DNA from: DASSJM01 sp036280655
Lineage (GTDB): Bacteria; Actinomycetota; UBA4738; HRBIN12
Direction of reading: 5' to 3'
Assembly: GCA_036280655.1 (NCBI GenBank)
Contig: DASUQI010000041.1
Location: 62,001-126,000, forward strand
DNA length: 64,000 nucleotides
Within the stretch, counting starts at the first letter, position 1. Each line of letters opens with the position of its first letter. The notes beneath the pieces are model-generated. The model did not search any database, was not told the DNA's origin, and saw nothing but the letters and a program-made list of their open reading frames with translations. Below are positions 26,401 through 33,296 of the stretch, one piece after another. A program made the position numbers and the translations under genes.

Positions 26401-26752
26401 CGCGCTCGCCCGTCATGTGCGCGTCGGTGACGAGCCGGCACAGGTTCGCGTATCCGCTCGCGTCGTGCGCGAGCAGGATCACGCTCGCGTCCGCCGGCCT
26501 CCTGCCCTCGCGAGGGAGCGGGAGCGTCCCGGCCTCGCGGACGGTGAGCGACGCGCCGAAGACCGGTCGAACGCCCTCGCGCGCGCACGCGTCGGCGAAC
26601 CGGGCGGCGCCGTAGAGCCCGTCCCGGTCGGCGAGCGCGACCGCCGGCATCTGCAGCTCGGCCGCCCGGCGCGCGAGCGCCTCGGGCGAGAACGCGCCCT
26701 CCTTCAGCGAGAAGAACGAGCGGACGTCGAGATGGACGAACCCGCCTGGCAT
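23468..26752 (-). CDS. dnaE2: DNA polymerase III alpha-type polymerase (error-prone DnaE2-like)
   Basis: A 1094-residue C-family polymerase. It has an N-terminal PHP domain (HLDVRSFFSLKEGAFSPEAL), a palm with PDIDVDVES catalytic aspartates, the FSFGFCKAHAAAFA-like segment (here FASFGFCKAHAAAFAVPTYQ) and a C-terminal OB-fold. Length around 1,090 and the neighbourhood (dinB, DUF6504, LexA box) fit the damage-inducible DnaE2/ImuC type rather than the replicative DnaE1. The typical imuA' and imuB genes are absent; dinB takes that place. ATG 26752. Confidence 0.9.
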   Translation of the reverse strand: MPGGFVHLDVRSFFSLKEGAFSPEALARRAAELQMPAVALADRDGLYGAARFADACAREGVRPVFGASLTVREAGTLPLPREGRRPADASVILLAHDASGYANLCRLVTDAHMTGERGDPSLTPEQVCAHAGGLVALLGPDSPPGALATAGRIDAGRRALEPYRDAFGERAFVAVQHRLEEDSDRQIRSLLRLAERAEVRAVATNPVRYLVPEDAFLADALECMRELVPISRTNVSRRNAEGWLKPASEMRALFDERPDLATASHEIAESCAFDLGLRSVNFPDFPTPPGRSASSILAERCWRGIERRGMKATARVKDRLNHELSLIHRLGYSAYFLTVADVVADVKAMGIRCACRGSAAGSLVCYLTGISDVDAVRHDLAFERFLNPMRDELPDIDVDVESARREDVYDMVLSRYGDDRCACVAMIDTYRARAAVREVGKALGLPEPELDVVAKSFPHIGARDLQAAIERLPELAGSNLNAGQLELLFRVAERLDGFPRHIALHPSGIVLSNDDLVRRVPLERSFQGYRVIQADKDDVELLGYLKLDVLGVRMLSSMRHALDEIARTEHVKVDLDEVPTDDEPTFELIRASDTLGCFQIESPGQRELLQKLQPTRWEDLIVDISLFRPGPVKSDMINPYLRRRAGMEAPTYVHPSLRPALRETFGVIVYHEQVMRTLAAMGGCSLTEADYIRRHLDEDAMLPGLRADFLRRARARGVPDEVAERTWDDVAQFASFGFCKAHAAAFAVPTYQSAWLKTHYPAHFLAGILTHDPGMYPRRLLLEDARGHGIPILPLDVNASEPEYVVEAAEGGYGIRLALQDVHGISDAEIRSILEARADRAFADVGDFLRRTTVSKPVVEAIAHAGGFDAIDRGTRRDRLYAAMTTAPQRVGDQLAFDLHPPAPRGGKKPPEDRRSSRPAFSLPEYTDAERVRAELEVLGLDASRHLVTFFEPLLADLDVTRSKDLPGCRSDRRVMVAGVKVASQTPAIRSGQRIIFLTLDDATGPVEVVVFESVQPKVAKTVFHSFLLAVVGTVRRTGKKGVSVIAEDVWDLTALHRARGDGRLAEALAHEGPAPGAAVPRKLWHSSGGSAGR

Positions 26753-26782
26753 CTCATCGCCTCGGCGGCCCGGCGAACCGGG

Positions 26783-27145
26783 TCAGGCGAGATCGGGGCG
26801 GCGAGTCCGGATCTCGGCCACGAACACGTCGGCGCTCGGCCGGTCGCCGAACCCGAAGCCGCTCGAGAGCTCCTGCCCGTCGAGCGTCCAGGTCACCTTC
26901 ACGACCGGCCGACCGGCGTTCCACTGGCCGGCGTGCCAGGTGCCGAACGAGATCCCCGTGACGAGCCGCACCGGGATCCGGGTGGTTTCCTTCGTCAGGG
27001 TCCGGTGGAACCGGAGCTCGTCGTCCTCGAACCACCACGCGCCGTTGCCCCGCGCGGAGAACCCCGGCGCGCGGTAGCGTTTCCACCACTTCCCGCCGAT
27101 CTCGGTCCCGAAGTAGTGTCCCGCGCGGGAGGATCCGCTCACCAC
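26783..27145 (-). CDS. Hypothetical protein, PH-like fold suspected
   Basis: A 120-residue Trp-rich soluble protein (GKWWKRYRAPGFSARGNGAW, WTLDGQELSSGFGFG). The alternating strand pattern and WWFEDDELRFHRTLTKETTRIP stretch resemble bacterial PH-like domains, but I do not recognise a named family. GTG 27145 immediately follows the TGA of the upstream hydrolase gene, and the stop is 30 bases before dnaE, so it is co-transcribed within the LexA-box operon. Role in damage response is unproven. Confidence 0.75.
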   Translation of the reverse strand: MVSGSSRAGHYFGTEIGGKWWKRYRAPGFSARGNGAWWFEDDELRFHRTLTKETTRIPVRLVTGISFGTWHAGQWNAGRPVVKVTWTLDGQELSSGFGFGDRPSADVFVAEIRTRRPDLA

Positions 27146-27841
27146 TCAGCGTTCCCAGACGGTCGGGTCGTGCGCGAAGTGCACCCGTACCGGATCCAGC
27201 GAGCGGAGCCGTTGCACCGAGCGGACGTAGGCCTCGCGGTCGGGAGCGTTCGGCTCGCCGGAGGACGCGGGGTCGGCGGCTCCCTCCCACTCGGCCCGCG
27301 ACTGCAGGGCCTGGCCGGCGAGCACGACCGGTCCGTCCGGCGTCTGGAGCACCAGCGACTGGTGCCCGGCGGAGTGCCCGGGGGTCGGGACGAGCGTGAG
27401 GCCGGGCGCCACCTCGGTCTCGGCGTCCAGCAGCTCGTAGGACAGGCCGGGCGCGTCGATCCACTCCGGGATCGTGTAGTTCGGCTCGTGCACCATCGCC
27501 CACTCGGCGCGCTGCACGAAGATCGGGACGCCGGGGAGCCGGACGTTCTGCCCGCTGTGGTCGAAGTGCAGGTGACAGTTGGCCGCGCCGGTGACGTCCG
27601 CGAGCGAGATCCCGTGGTCGCCGAGCGCGTCCTCGATCGCGGTCACCCGCGGCGTGAACGTCGTCTCGATCTCGGCGTTGCCGAACCCCGCCCCGTTGTC
27701 GAACAGGAAGACGCCGTCCCGGTGGACGACCGCGTGCGCGTACGAGGGCCACCACTCCCTGCCGAGCAGCTCCTGCTCGTCGGGCGGCAACCGCAGCTCC
27801 GAGACCAGGAACGGGACGACGCGCGTGTCGGGCACGGTCAC
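27146..27841 (-). CDS. Metallo-beta-lactamase-fold hydrolase (lactonase-like)
   Basis: A 231-residue MBL-fold protein with the zinc motif CHLHFDHSGQN (HxHxDH), TPGHSAGHQSL and a distal HFAHDP histidine. This arrangement is close to N-acyl-homoserine lactonase-like enzymes, but substrate cannot be assigned. It is inserted between DUF6504 and the PH-like gene in the LexA-box operon; its stop touches the next start (TGAGTG). No signal peptide. Confidence 0.88.
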   Translation of the reverse strand: MTVPDTRVVPFLVSELRLPPDEQELLGREWWPSYAHAVVHRDGVFLFDNGAGFGNAEIETTFTPRVTAIEDALGDHGISLADVTGAANCHLHFDHSGQNVRLPGVPIFVQRAEWAMVHEPNYTIPEWIDAPGLSYELLDAETEVAPGLTLVPTPGHSAGHQSLVLQTPDGPVVLAGQALQSRAEWEGAADPASSGEPNAPDREAYVRSVQRLRSLDPVRVHFAHDPTVWER

Positions 27842-27844
27842 GAT

Positions 27845-28096
27845 TCAATCCCACAGCCGCTCCATGTGCCAACGGTCGCGCTGGCGGTCGTGGTACAGGT
27901 CCCAGACGGCGCCGCCGCGCGCCTCGACCCGCCAATACTCGCGGTCGCGACCGTCGGACCACCACCGTCCCTCGATCCGCCACCGGCCGATCACGTCGGC
28001 CACCTCGTACCGCCGGCCGCGCCAGACGAACGCCGAAGGCATCCCGGCGTCGCGTTCGACGCGGACCTCGACCTCCTCGTCGTAGCGCTTGGACAC
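27845..28096 (-). CDS. DUF6504 family protein
   Basis: An 83-residue protein starting VSKRYDEEVEVRVERD, with FVWRGRRYEVADVIGRWR and a C-terminal WDLYHDRQRDRWHMERLWD block. This is the small DUF6504 type that, as I recall it, accompanies Y-family and DnaE2 polymerases in actinobacteria. Function unknown. GTG 28096 has AGGAG four bases upstream. First gene after the LexA box, so it heads the operon. An upstream in-frame extension would run through the LexA box and is rejected. Confidence 0.85.
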   Translation of the reverse strand: MSKRYDEEVEVRVERDAGMPSAFVWRGRRYEVADVIGRWRIEGRWWSDGRDREYWRVEARGGAVWDLYHDRQRDRWHMERLWD

Positions 28097-28136
28097 CGGT
28101 CTCCTCGATCGACCACCCCCTCGCCAAGGATGAGAA

Positions 28137-28152
28137 TCGAACGTATGTTCGA
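28137..28152. promoter_or_regulatory. Perfect LexA (SOS) box
   Basis: TCGAACGTATGTTCGA is the actinobacterial/Gram-positive-type LexA operator core (CGAAC-N4-GTTCG) with perfect 6-base arms. It lies 40 bases before the GTG of the DUF6504 gene, so it should control DUF6504, the lactonase-like gene, the PH-like gene, dnaE and dinB as one damage-inducible unit. LexA itself is not in the window. Confidence 0.88.
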
Positions 28153-28208
28153 GGGGAGGACGACCGTACACCCGGGCTCGGACACCGGTCAAGGGCGACT
28201 TCGGGCGG

Positions 28209-28577
28209 TCAGGAGGGGAGGTGGCGGGTGTCGTACCACTCGCGATGCAGCACGCACCGGCCCCGCCCGTCGAAGTCCAGGACCAGGATCCCGTCGATCT
28301 CCGTCCGCCCGTCCCCGTCGTCGAACGACACCTGCCAGTGCGCGACGCCCCGCTCCCCCTCCACCGCGAGCGGCTCGAACGCCGCCCGCAGGCCGGGCTG
28401 CGTCCCGCCCTCGACCCACCGCCGGACGATCTCGTCGCGGCCGCGCGCCTCGTCGCGGAAGGGGCCGTACGCGTACACCGCGTCGGGCGCGAACAGCGCC
28501 TCGACGTCCTTCCGATCGTTCGAACGCCACGCCGCGAAGTAGCGCTCGAGCCACGAATGCAGGTCGTCGAGATCCAT
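28209..28577 (-). CDS. SnoaL-like/NTF2-fold protein
   Basis: A 122-residue single-domain protein: DLDDLHSWLERYFAAWRSND followed by VEALFAPDAVYAYGPF and a beta-rich C-terminal half, the SnoaL/NTF2-like fold used by many small enzymes and binding proteins. Function not assignable. Two ATGs are possible (28586, 28577). ATG 28577 sits seven bases after TACGAT, matching the leaderless pattern of the window, and is preferred. It is transcribed away from ftcD with only 25 bases between the starts. Confidence 0.78.
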   Translation of the reverse strand: MDLDDLHSWLERYFAAWRSNDRKDVEALFAPDAVYAYGPFRDEARGRDEIVRRWVEGGTQPGLRAAFEPLAVEGERGVAHWQVSFDDGDGRTEIDGILVLDFDGRGRCVLHREWYDTRHLPS

Positions 28578-28584
28578 CGCCCGC

Positions 28585-28594
28585 ATCGTAGGCT
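28585..28594. promoter_or_regulatory. Overlapping divergent -10 elements
   Basis: On the plus strand TAGGCT (28589-28594) is eight bases before the ftcD ATG. On the minus strand TACGAT (28585-28590) is seven bases before the SnoaL-like ATG. The two hexamers overlap by two bases, so one small promoter could fire both ways and give two leaderless messages. No ribosome-binding site precedes either start. Confidence 0.5.
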
Positions 28595-28602
28595 CTGCCC
28601 CG

Positions 28603-29520
28603 ATGACCGGCCCGAACCCCCTCGTCCTGTGCGTCCCGAACTTCAGCGAGGGTCGCCGGCCCGAGGTGATCGACGCGATCTGCGACGCGCTGTCGAGCGT
28701 CGACGGCGCGCGTCTCGTCTACCGGCAGGCCGACCCCGAGCATCACCGGCTCGACACGACCGTGGTGGGCCCGCCCGACGCCGTCCGCGCGAGCGCGTTC
28801 GCCGGCGCGTCGAAGGCGGTCGAGCTGATCGACTTGAGCCGGCACTCGGGCGGGCATCCCCGGATGGGCGCGGCCGACGTGATCCCGTTCGTCCCGCTCT
28901 CGGGGATCACGATGGAGGAGGTCGTGGAGCTCGCCCGCGGGTTCGCGAAGCAGCTCGCCGAGGGCCTCGGGATCCCGGTGTACCTGTACGACCGCGCCTC
29001 GCCGAGCCCCGAGCGTTCGAGCCTCGCCGAGGTCCGCAAGGGCGAGTTCGAGGGGCTGCGCGAGGCCGTCGCGCGCGGCGAGCGGCTCCCCGACTTCGGG
29101 CCGCACGCACTCGGACCGGCCGGCGCGACCGCGGTGGGCGCGCGCAAGCCGCTCGTGGCGTTCAACGTGTACCTCTCGGGCGGCGAGGACGACGCCAAGG
29201 AGATCGCGCGTGAAGTGCGCGAGTCGAGCGGGGGGCTGCCCGCCGTCCGGGCGATCGGGTTCGCGGTCCCCGAGCGCGAGGCCGTCACGGTCTCGATGAA
29301 CCTCGTGGACATCGATGTGACCTCACCGCGGGCGGCGTTCGACGCGGTCGAGCAGCTCGCGCGCGATCGCGGGATGGAGGTCCGGTCCTCCGAGATCGTC
29401 GGCCTGGTGCCGGAAGCGGCGCTGGGACCGGATGACCCGGGCCATGTCAGGCTCGAAGGGTTCGACCCGGACCGACAGGTGGTGGAGCGACTCATGAGCG
29501 GCGAGAGGAGCGAGGCGTGA
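28603..29520 (+). CDS. ftcD: Glutamate formimidoyltransferase
   Basis: Transfers the formimino group of formiminoglutamate (from histidine breakdown) to tetrahydrofolate. The 305-residue protein shows VPNFSEGRRPEVIDAI at the N-terminus, the catalytic-histidine block SRHSGGHPRMGAADVIPFVP, and YLYDRAS. This is the transferase half only; the cyclodeaminase half is the next gene, overlapping by GTGA. Other histidine-utilisation genes are not nearby, so it may serve general one-carbon balance. Confidence 0.93.
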   Translation: MTGPNPLVLCVPNFSEGRRPEVIDAICDALSSVDGARLVYRQADPEHHRLDTTVVGPPDAVRASAFAGASKAVELIDLSRHSGGHPRMGAADVIPFVPLSGITMEEVVELARGFAKQLAEGLGIPVYLYDRASPSPERSSLAEVRKGEFEGLREAVARGERLPDFGPHALGPAGATAVGARKPLVAFNVYLSGGEDDAKEIAREVRESSGGLPAVRAIGFAVPEREAVTVSMNLVDIDVTSPRAAFDAVEQLARDRGMEVRSSEIVGLVPEAALGPDDPGHVRLEGFDPDRQVVERLMSGERSEA

Positions 29521-30158
29521 CGGACGAGGGGAGCATCGCGAGCCAGACGGTCGACGCGTTCCTGAAGGAGCTCGCGTCGGATGCGGCGACCCCGGGCGGC
29601 GGGCCCGTGGCGGCGCTCGAGGGCGCGATGGGGACCGCCCTGATCTCGATGGTCTGCAACCTGACGATCGACAAGGCGGGGTACGAGGAGGTGCAGGAGC
29701 GGGTGCGCGGGATCCTCGTCGAGGCCGAGCAGGCGCGCGCGGCCTTCCTGGAGCTCGCGGACCGCGACGCCCACGCGTTCGACGGCGTGATGGAGGCGTT
29801 CAAGATGCCGAAGGAGACCGACGCCGAGAAGGCCGAGCGGTCCCAGGCGATCCAGCGCGGGTACGAGGACGCGGCCCGCCCGCCGCTCGAGATCGCGAAG
29901 CTCGCCGCGACGCAGATGGAGTTCGCCCACGAGGTCACCGAGATCGGCAACGCGCAGGCGGCGTCCGACGGCGCCTGCGCGGCGCAGGCCCTCGCGGGTT
30001 CGGTCTGGTCGGCCACGTTCAACGTCGAGATCAACGCCGCCGCCCTGAAGGACCCCGCCAAGGCGCAGGCGTTCCGAGACGAGGTGTCGATGCTCCGGGC
30101 GAACGCGGCCGCGCTCCTGGACGCCGCGAACGCGACGTTCGCAACCCGTCTCGGCTGA
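29517..30158 (+). CDS. fchA: Formimidotetrahydrofolate cyclodeaminase
   Basis: Releases ammonia from 5-formimino-THF to form methenyl-THF. The 213-residue, mostly helical protein has the typical start VDAFLKELASDAATPGGGPVAAL (shown as SDAATPGGGPVAALEGAMG), MVCNLTIDKAGYE, and a helical bundle ending NAAALLDAANAT. GTG 29517 overlaps the ftcD stop. Together with ftcD it forms a two-gene route equivalent to the fused mammalian FTCD. Confidence 0.92.
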   Translation: MTDEGSIASQTVDAFLKELASDAATPGGGPVAALEGAMGTALISMVCNLTIDKAGYEEVQERVRGILVEAEQARAAFLELADRDAHAFDGVMEAFKMPKETDAEKAERSQAIQRGYEDAARPPLEIAKLAATQMEFAHEVTEIGNAQAASDGACAAQALAGSVWSATFNVEINAAALKDPAKAQAFRDEVSMLRANAAALLDAANATFATRLG

Positions 30159-30764
30159 GTGCCTCGCCGCTTCGAGCCAGGCCAGTCGATCGCGCTCCGC
30201 GATGTCTGGAAGGGCCGTGTCTGGAACGCGCGGCCAGTCACGATCGTCGAGGATCGTCCTGACCAACTGACGCTGTTCATCCCAGCGGGTGCCCGATGGA
30301 TGGCACCTCACAGCGAGGGACGCAGGTTGAAGATCCCACAGGAGCACTTCGTTCTCGTCGAGCTGAGCGACTACGAGGCCTATGTCCTCTCGTTCTCCTG
30401 GCCGGGCGTCGCGCATGCCGTATTGCTGTTCTTCCGTTCGGATTGGACGCCATGGAACTGGTACGTGAACCTCGAAGAGCCGCTCCGCCGGACCGGCATC
30501 GGCTTCGATACGCTCGATCACGAGCTCGACGCGATCGTGGAGCTCGACGGGTCGTGGCGGTGGAAGGACGAGGACGAGCTCGCCGAGGCGATCCGCCTGG
30601 GAGTGATCGCGGCTGAGGACGAGCCGCGACTTCGGGCGGAAGGCGAGCGCGCGGTCCGACGGATCCTCGAGCGGGAGCCGCCCTTCGACCGCGACTGGAC
30701 CACCTGGCGTCCGGACCCCTCCTGGTCGCTCCCCGAGCTCCCGAAAGGCTGGGACCGGGTCTGA
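30159..30764 (+). CDS. DUF402 family protein (FomD/Ntdp-like)
   Basis: A 201-residue protein with the DUF402 beta-barrel core: W-rich N-terminal strands (IALRDVWKGRVWNARPVTIV), WYVNLEEPLRRTGIGFDTLDHELDAIVE, and a helical tail. Characterised relatives hydrolyse nucleoside diphosphates or activated CMP-phosphonates using metals bound by Asp/Glu residues such as those in FDTLDHELD. GTG 30159 follows the fchA stop directly. Substrate unknown. Confidence 0.85.
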   Translation: MPRRFEPGQSIALRDVWKGRVWNARPVTIVEDRPDQLTLFIPAGARWMAPHSEGRRLKIPQEHFVLVELSDYEAYVLSFSWPGVAHAVLLFFRSDWTPWNWYVNLEEPLRRTGIGFDTLDHELDAIVELDGSWRWKDEDELAEAIRLGVIAAEDEPRLRAEGERAVRRILEREPPFDRDWTTWRPDPSWSLPELPKGWDRV

Positions 30765-30804
30765 GGTTGCCGTCGGCGGGCGCCGTGCGTCACCCTTCGT
30801 GAGG

Positions 30805-32040
30805 ATGGGTGTCGATCTCTCGCGAGCGCGGGATCGCTTCCCCGGCCTGCACCGCGAGGTCGACGGCCGGCCGGTCGTCTTCGCCGACGCGCCGGGCGGG
30901 TCGCAGGTCCCCGACGAGGTCGTCGAGGCGACCGCCGCGTACCTGCGCCGCAGCAACGCGAACGCCCACGGCGCGTTCGCCACGAGCCAGGAGACCGACG
31001 ACGTCATCGCGGACGCGCACCGCGCCGCGGCCGACCTGCTGAACGCCGACCCCGACGAGGTCGTCTTCGGGCCGAACGCCACCACGCTGCTGTTCGCGAT
31101 CTCGCGCTCGATCGCCCGGACGCTCGAACCCGGCGACGAGGTCGTCGTCACCCGGCTCGACCACGACGCGAACGTCCGCCCGTGGGTCTTCGCCGCCGAG
31201 GACGCGGGCGCCACCGTGCGATGGGTCGACGTCCGCGTGGACGACGTGACACTCGACCCCGACTCTTTCGTGGCCGCCCTGTCCGAACGAACGAAGCTCG
31301 TCGCGTTCTCGCTCGCCTCGAACGCCGTCGGCACGGTCACGCCCGCGGCCGAGCTCGTCCGGCTCGTCCACGAGCGGACCGGCGGGCTCGTCGCCTGCGA
31401 CGGCGTGCACCTCGCCCAACACCACAGCATCGACGTGCGCGAGATCGGCGCCGACCTCGTCGTCTGCTCGCCGTACAAGATCTTCGGGCCGCACCTCGGC
31501 ATCCTGTTCGGCCGGCGCGAGGTGCTCTCGTCGCTGCGGCCGTACAAGGTCCGGCCGGCCGAGGACGCGCTGCCCTTCGCGTTCGAGACCGGGACGCAGA
31601 ACCACGAGGGGTTCGCGGGATGGGTCGCCGCGGTCGGGTACCTCGCGAGCCTCGGCGCCGGTAGCACCCGGCGCGAGGCGGTCGCCGAGGCGTTCGGACG
31701 CGCGATCGTGCCGTGGGAGGCCGACCTCTCGCGGCGTTTCCTCGACGGCCTCTCGAGCATCCCCCGGGTGCGCCTGTTCGGGATCGCCGAGACCGGCCGG
31801 GTGAGCGAGCGCACGCCCACGTTCGCGATCCGGGTCGGCGACCAGCACCCCGCCGAGACCGCGAAGGCGCTCGCGGAGCGAGGCGTCTACGTCTGGGACG
31901 GCAACTACTACGCGCTCGAGATCATGGAGCGGCTCGGCCTCGAGGACTCGGGCGGCGCCGTCCGCGTCGGCTTCTGCCACTACAACACGCCCGCCGAGGT
32001 CGACCGGGTCCTCGACGAGCTCGAGTCGATCGCCCGGTAG
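30805..32040 (+). CDS. Cysteine desulfurase-like class V aminotransferase
   Basis: A 411-residue PLP enzyme of the class V fold. The family resembles the cysteine-desulfurase-like group with a DAPGGSQVP block near the N-terminus, NANAHGAFATSQETD, the PLP aspartate/histidine region ACDGVHLAQHHSIDV and the Schiff-base lysine in VCSPYKIFGPHLG. The catalytic cysteine loop of true IscS is not evident, so desulfurase activity is not claimed. ATG 30805 or GTG 30799 could start it; neither has a ribosome-binding site. Confidence 0.88.
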   Translation: MGVDLSRARDRFPGLHREVDGRPVVFADAPGGSQVPDEVVEATAAYLRRSNANAHGAFATSQETDDVIADAHRAAADLLNADPDEVVFGPNATTLLFAISRSIARTLEPGDEVVVTRLDHDANVRPWVFAAEDAGATVRWVDVRVDDVTLDPDSFVAALSERTKLVAFSLASNAVGTVTPAAELVRLVHERTGGLVACDGVHLAQHHSIDVREIGADLVVCSPYKIFGPHLGILFGRREVLSSLRPYKVRPAEDALPFAFETGTQNHEGFAGWVAAVGYLASLGAGSTRREAVAEAFGRAIVPWEADLSRRFLDGLSSIPRVRLFGIAETGRVSERTPTFAIRVGDQHPAETAKALAERGVYVWDGNYYALEIMERLGLEDSGGAVRVGFCHYNTPAEVDRVLDELESIAR

Positions 32041-32108
32041 CGGCGGCCGAGAGGCCGGCGGCCAGCCGATATGATGAGCGCTCCCCCGCTTCAGCACGGA
32101 GACCACGG

Positions 32109-33284
32109 ATGCGCATCCTGATCCTCGGCGGCGACGGCTACCTGGGGTGGCCGACGTCCATGCACTTCGCCCGGCGCGGCCACGAGGTCCACGCCGTGGA
32201 CGACTACCTGCGCCGCAGGGCGCACGCCGAGGCCGGCACCGACTCGCTCACGCCGATCGGCGAGTCGCTGCCCGCCCGAGCCGCGGCCTTCCGCGACGTG
32301 ACGGGGCTCGAGATCGGCGTGACCGAGGGCGACCTCACCGAATGGGACATCGTCGAGCGGCTGTTCCGGGAGTTCGAGCCCGAGGCGATCGTCCACTACG
32401 GCGAGATGCCGAGCGCGCCGTACTCGATGATCGACCGCGAGCACGCGGTGTTCACCCAGACAAACAACGTGGTGAACACGCTGAACGTCCTGTACGCGAT
32501 GGCCGAGCTCGCGCCGGATGCCCACCTCGTCAAGCTCGGCACGATGGGCGAGTACGGCACGCCGAACATCGACATCGAGGAGGGGTACCTCGAGATCCAG
32601 CACAAGGGCCGCAGCGACACCCTGCCGTTCCCCAAGCTGCCCGGCTCGATGTACCACCTGTCGAAGGTCCACGACTCCCACAACATCCACTTCGCCTGCC
32701 GCGTCTGGGGGCTGCGCGCCACCGACCTCAACCAGGGCGTCGTCTACGGCATCGAGACCGAGGAGACAACGCTCGACGAGCGGCTGCTCACGCGGTTCGA
32801 CTACGACGAGGTGTTCGGCACCGCGCTGAACCGGTTCTGCCTGCAGGCCGTGATCGGACACCCGCTCACGCCGTACGGCAAGGGCGGGCAGACGCGCGGC
32901 TACCTCAACATCGTCGACACGCTCCAGTGCGTCGAGCTCGCGGTCACGAACCCGGCCGAGGCCGGTGAGTTCCGCGTGTTCAATCAGTTCACCGAGCAGT
33001 TCTCCGTGGTCGAGCTCGCCGAGCTCGTGCGCCACGCGGGCGCGGAGGCGGGGCTCGACGTCCGCGTCGAGCACCTCGACAACCCGCGCGTCGAGCTCGA
33101 GGAGCACTACTACAACGCGGCGCACACCAAGCTCCTGGAGCTCGGGCTGCAGCCGCACCTGCTCTCCGAGACGCTGATCGAGTCGATGTTCTCGACGATC
33201 GAGGGCTTCAAGGACCGCGTGATCCTCGACCACATCCTGCCGGCCACGCGCTGGCGCGGCGTTCGCGAACCCACGCCCCGGTAG
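32109..33284 (+). CDS. sqdB: UDP-sulfoquinovose synthase-like epimerase (SqdB)
   Basis: Short-chain dehydrogenase/epimerase-fold protein, 391 residues, with the NAD loop GGDGYLGWPTSMHF. It carries the blocks that mark SQD1/SqdB: KLGTMGEYGTPNIDIEEG, SMYHLSKVHDSHNIHFACR and RATDLNQGVVYG. SqdB makes UDP-sulfoquinovose from UDP-glucose and sulfite for sulfolipid. ATG 32109 has GGAG seven bases upstream. A recognisable sulfolipid synthase (SqdX/SqdD) is not in the window, so the end product is inferred only. Confidence 0.9.
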   Translation: MRILILGGDGYLGWPTSMHFARRGHEVHAVDDYLRRRAHAEAGTDSLTPIGESLPARAAAFRDVTGLEIGVTEGDLTEWDIVERLFREFEPEAIVHYGEMPSAPYSMIDREHAVFTQTNNVVNTLNVLYAMAELAPDAHLVKLGTMGEYGTPNIDIEEGYLEIQHKGRSDTLPFPKLPGSMYHLSKVHDSHNIHFACRVWGLRATDLNQGVVYGIETEETTLDERLLTRFDYDEVFGTALNRFCLQAVIGHPLTPYGKGGQTRGYLNIVDTLQCVELAVTNPAEAGEFRVFNQFTEQFSVVELAELVRHAGAEAGLDVRVEHLDNPRVELEEHYYNAAHTKLLELGLQPHLLSETLIESMFSTIEGFKDRVILDHILPATRWRGVREPTPR

Positions 33285-33296
33285 GGTCGCGGCGCC

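Noticed and set aside
24053..28591. Very long plus-strand open frame (1512 codons) opposite dnaE and its operon
   Set aside because: It mirrors real minus-strand genes in GC-rich DNA, is Arg/Gly/Pro/His-rich low-complexity and has no family motif.
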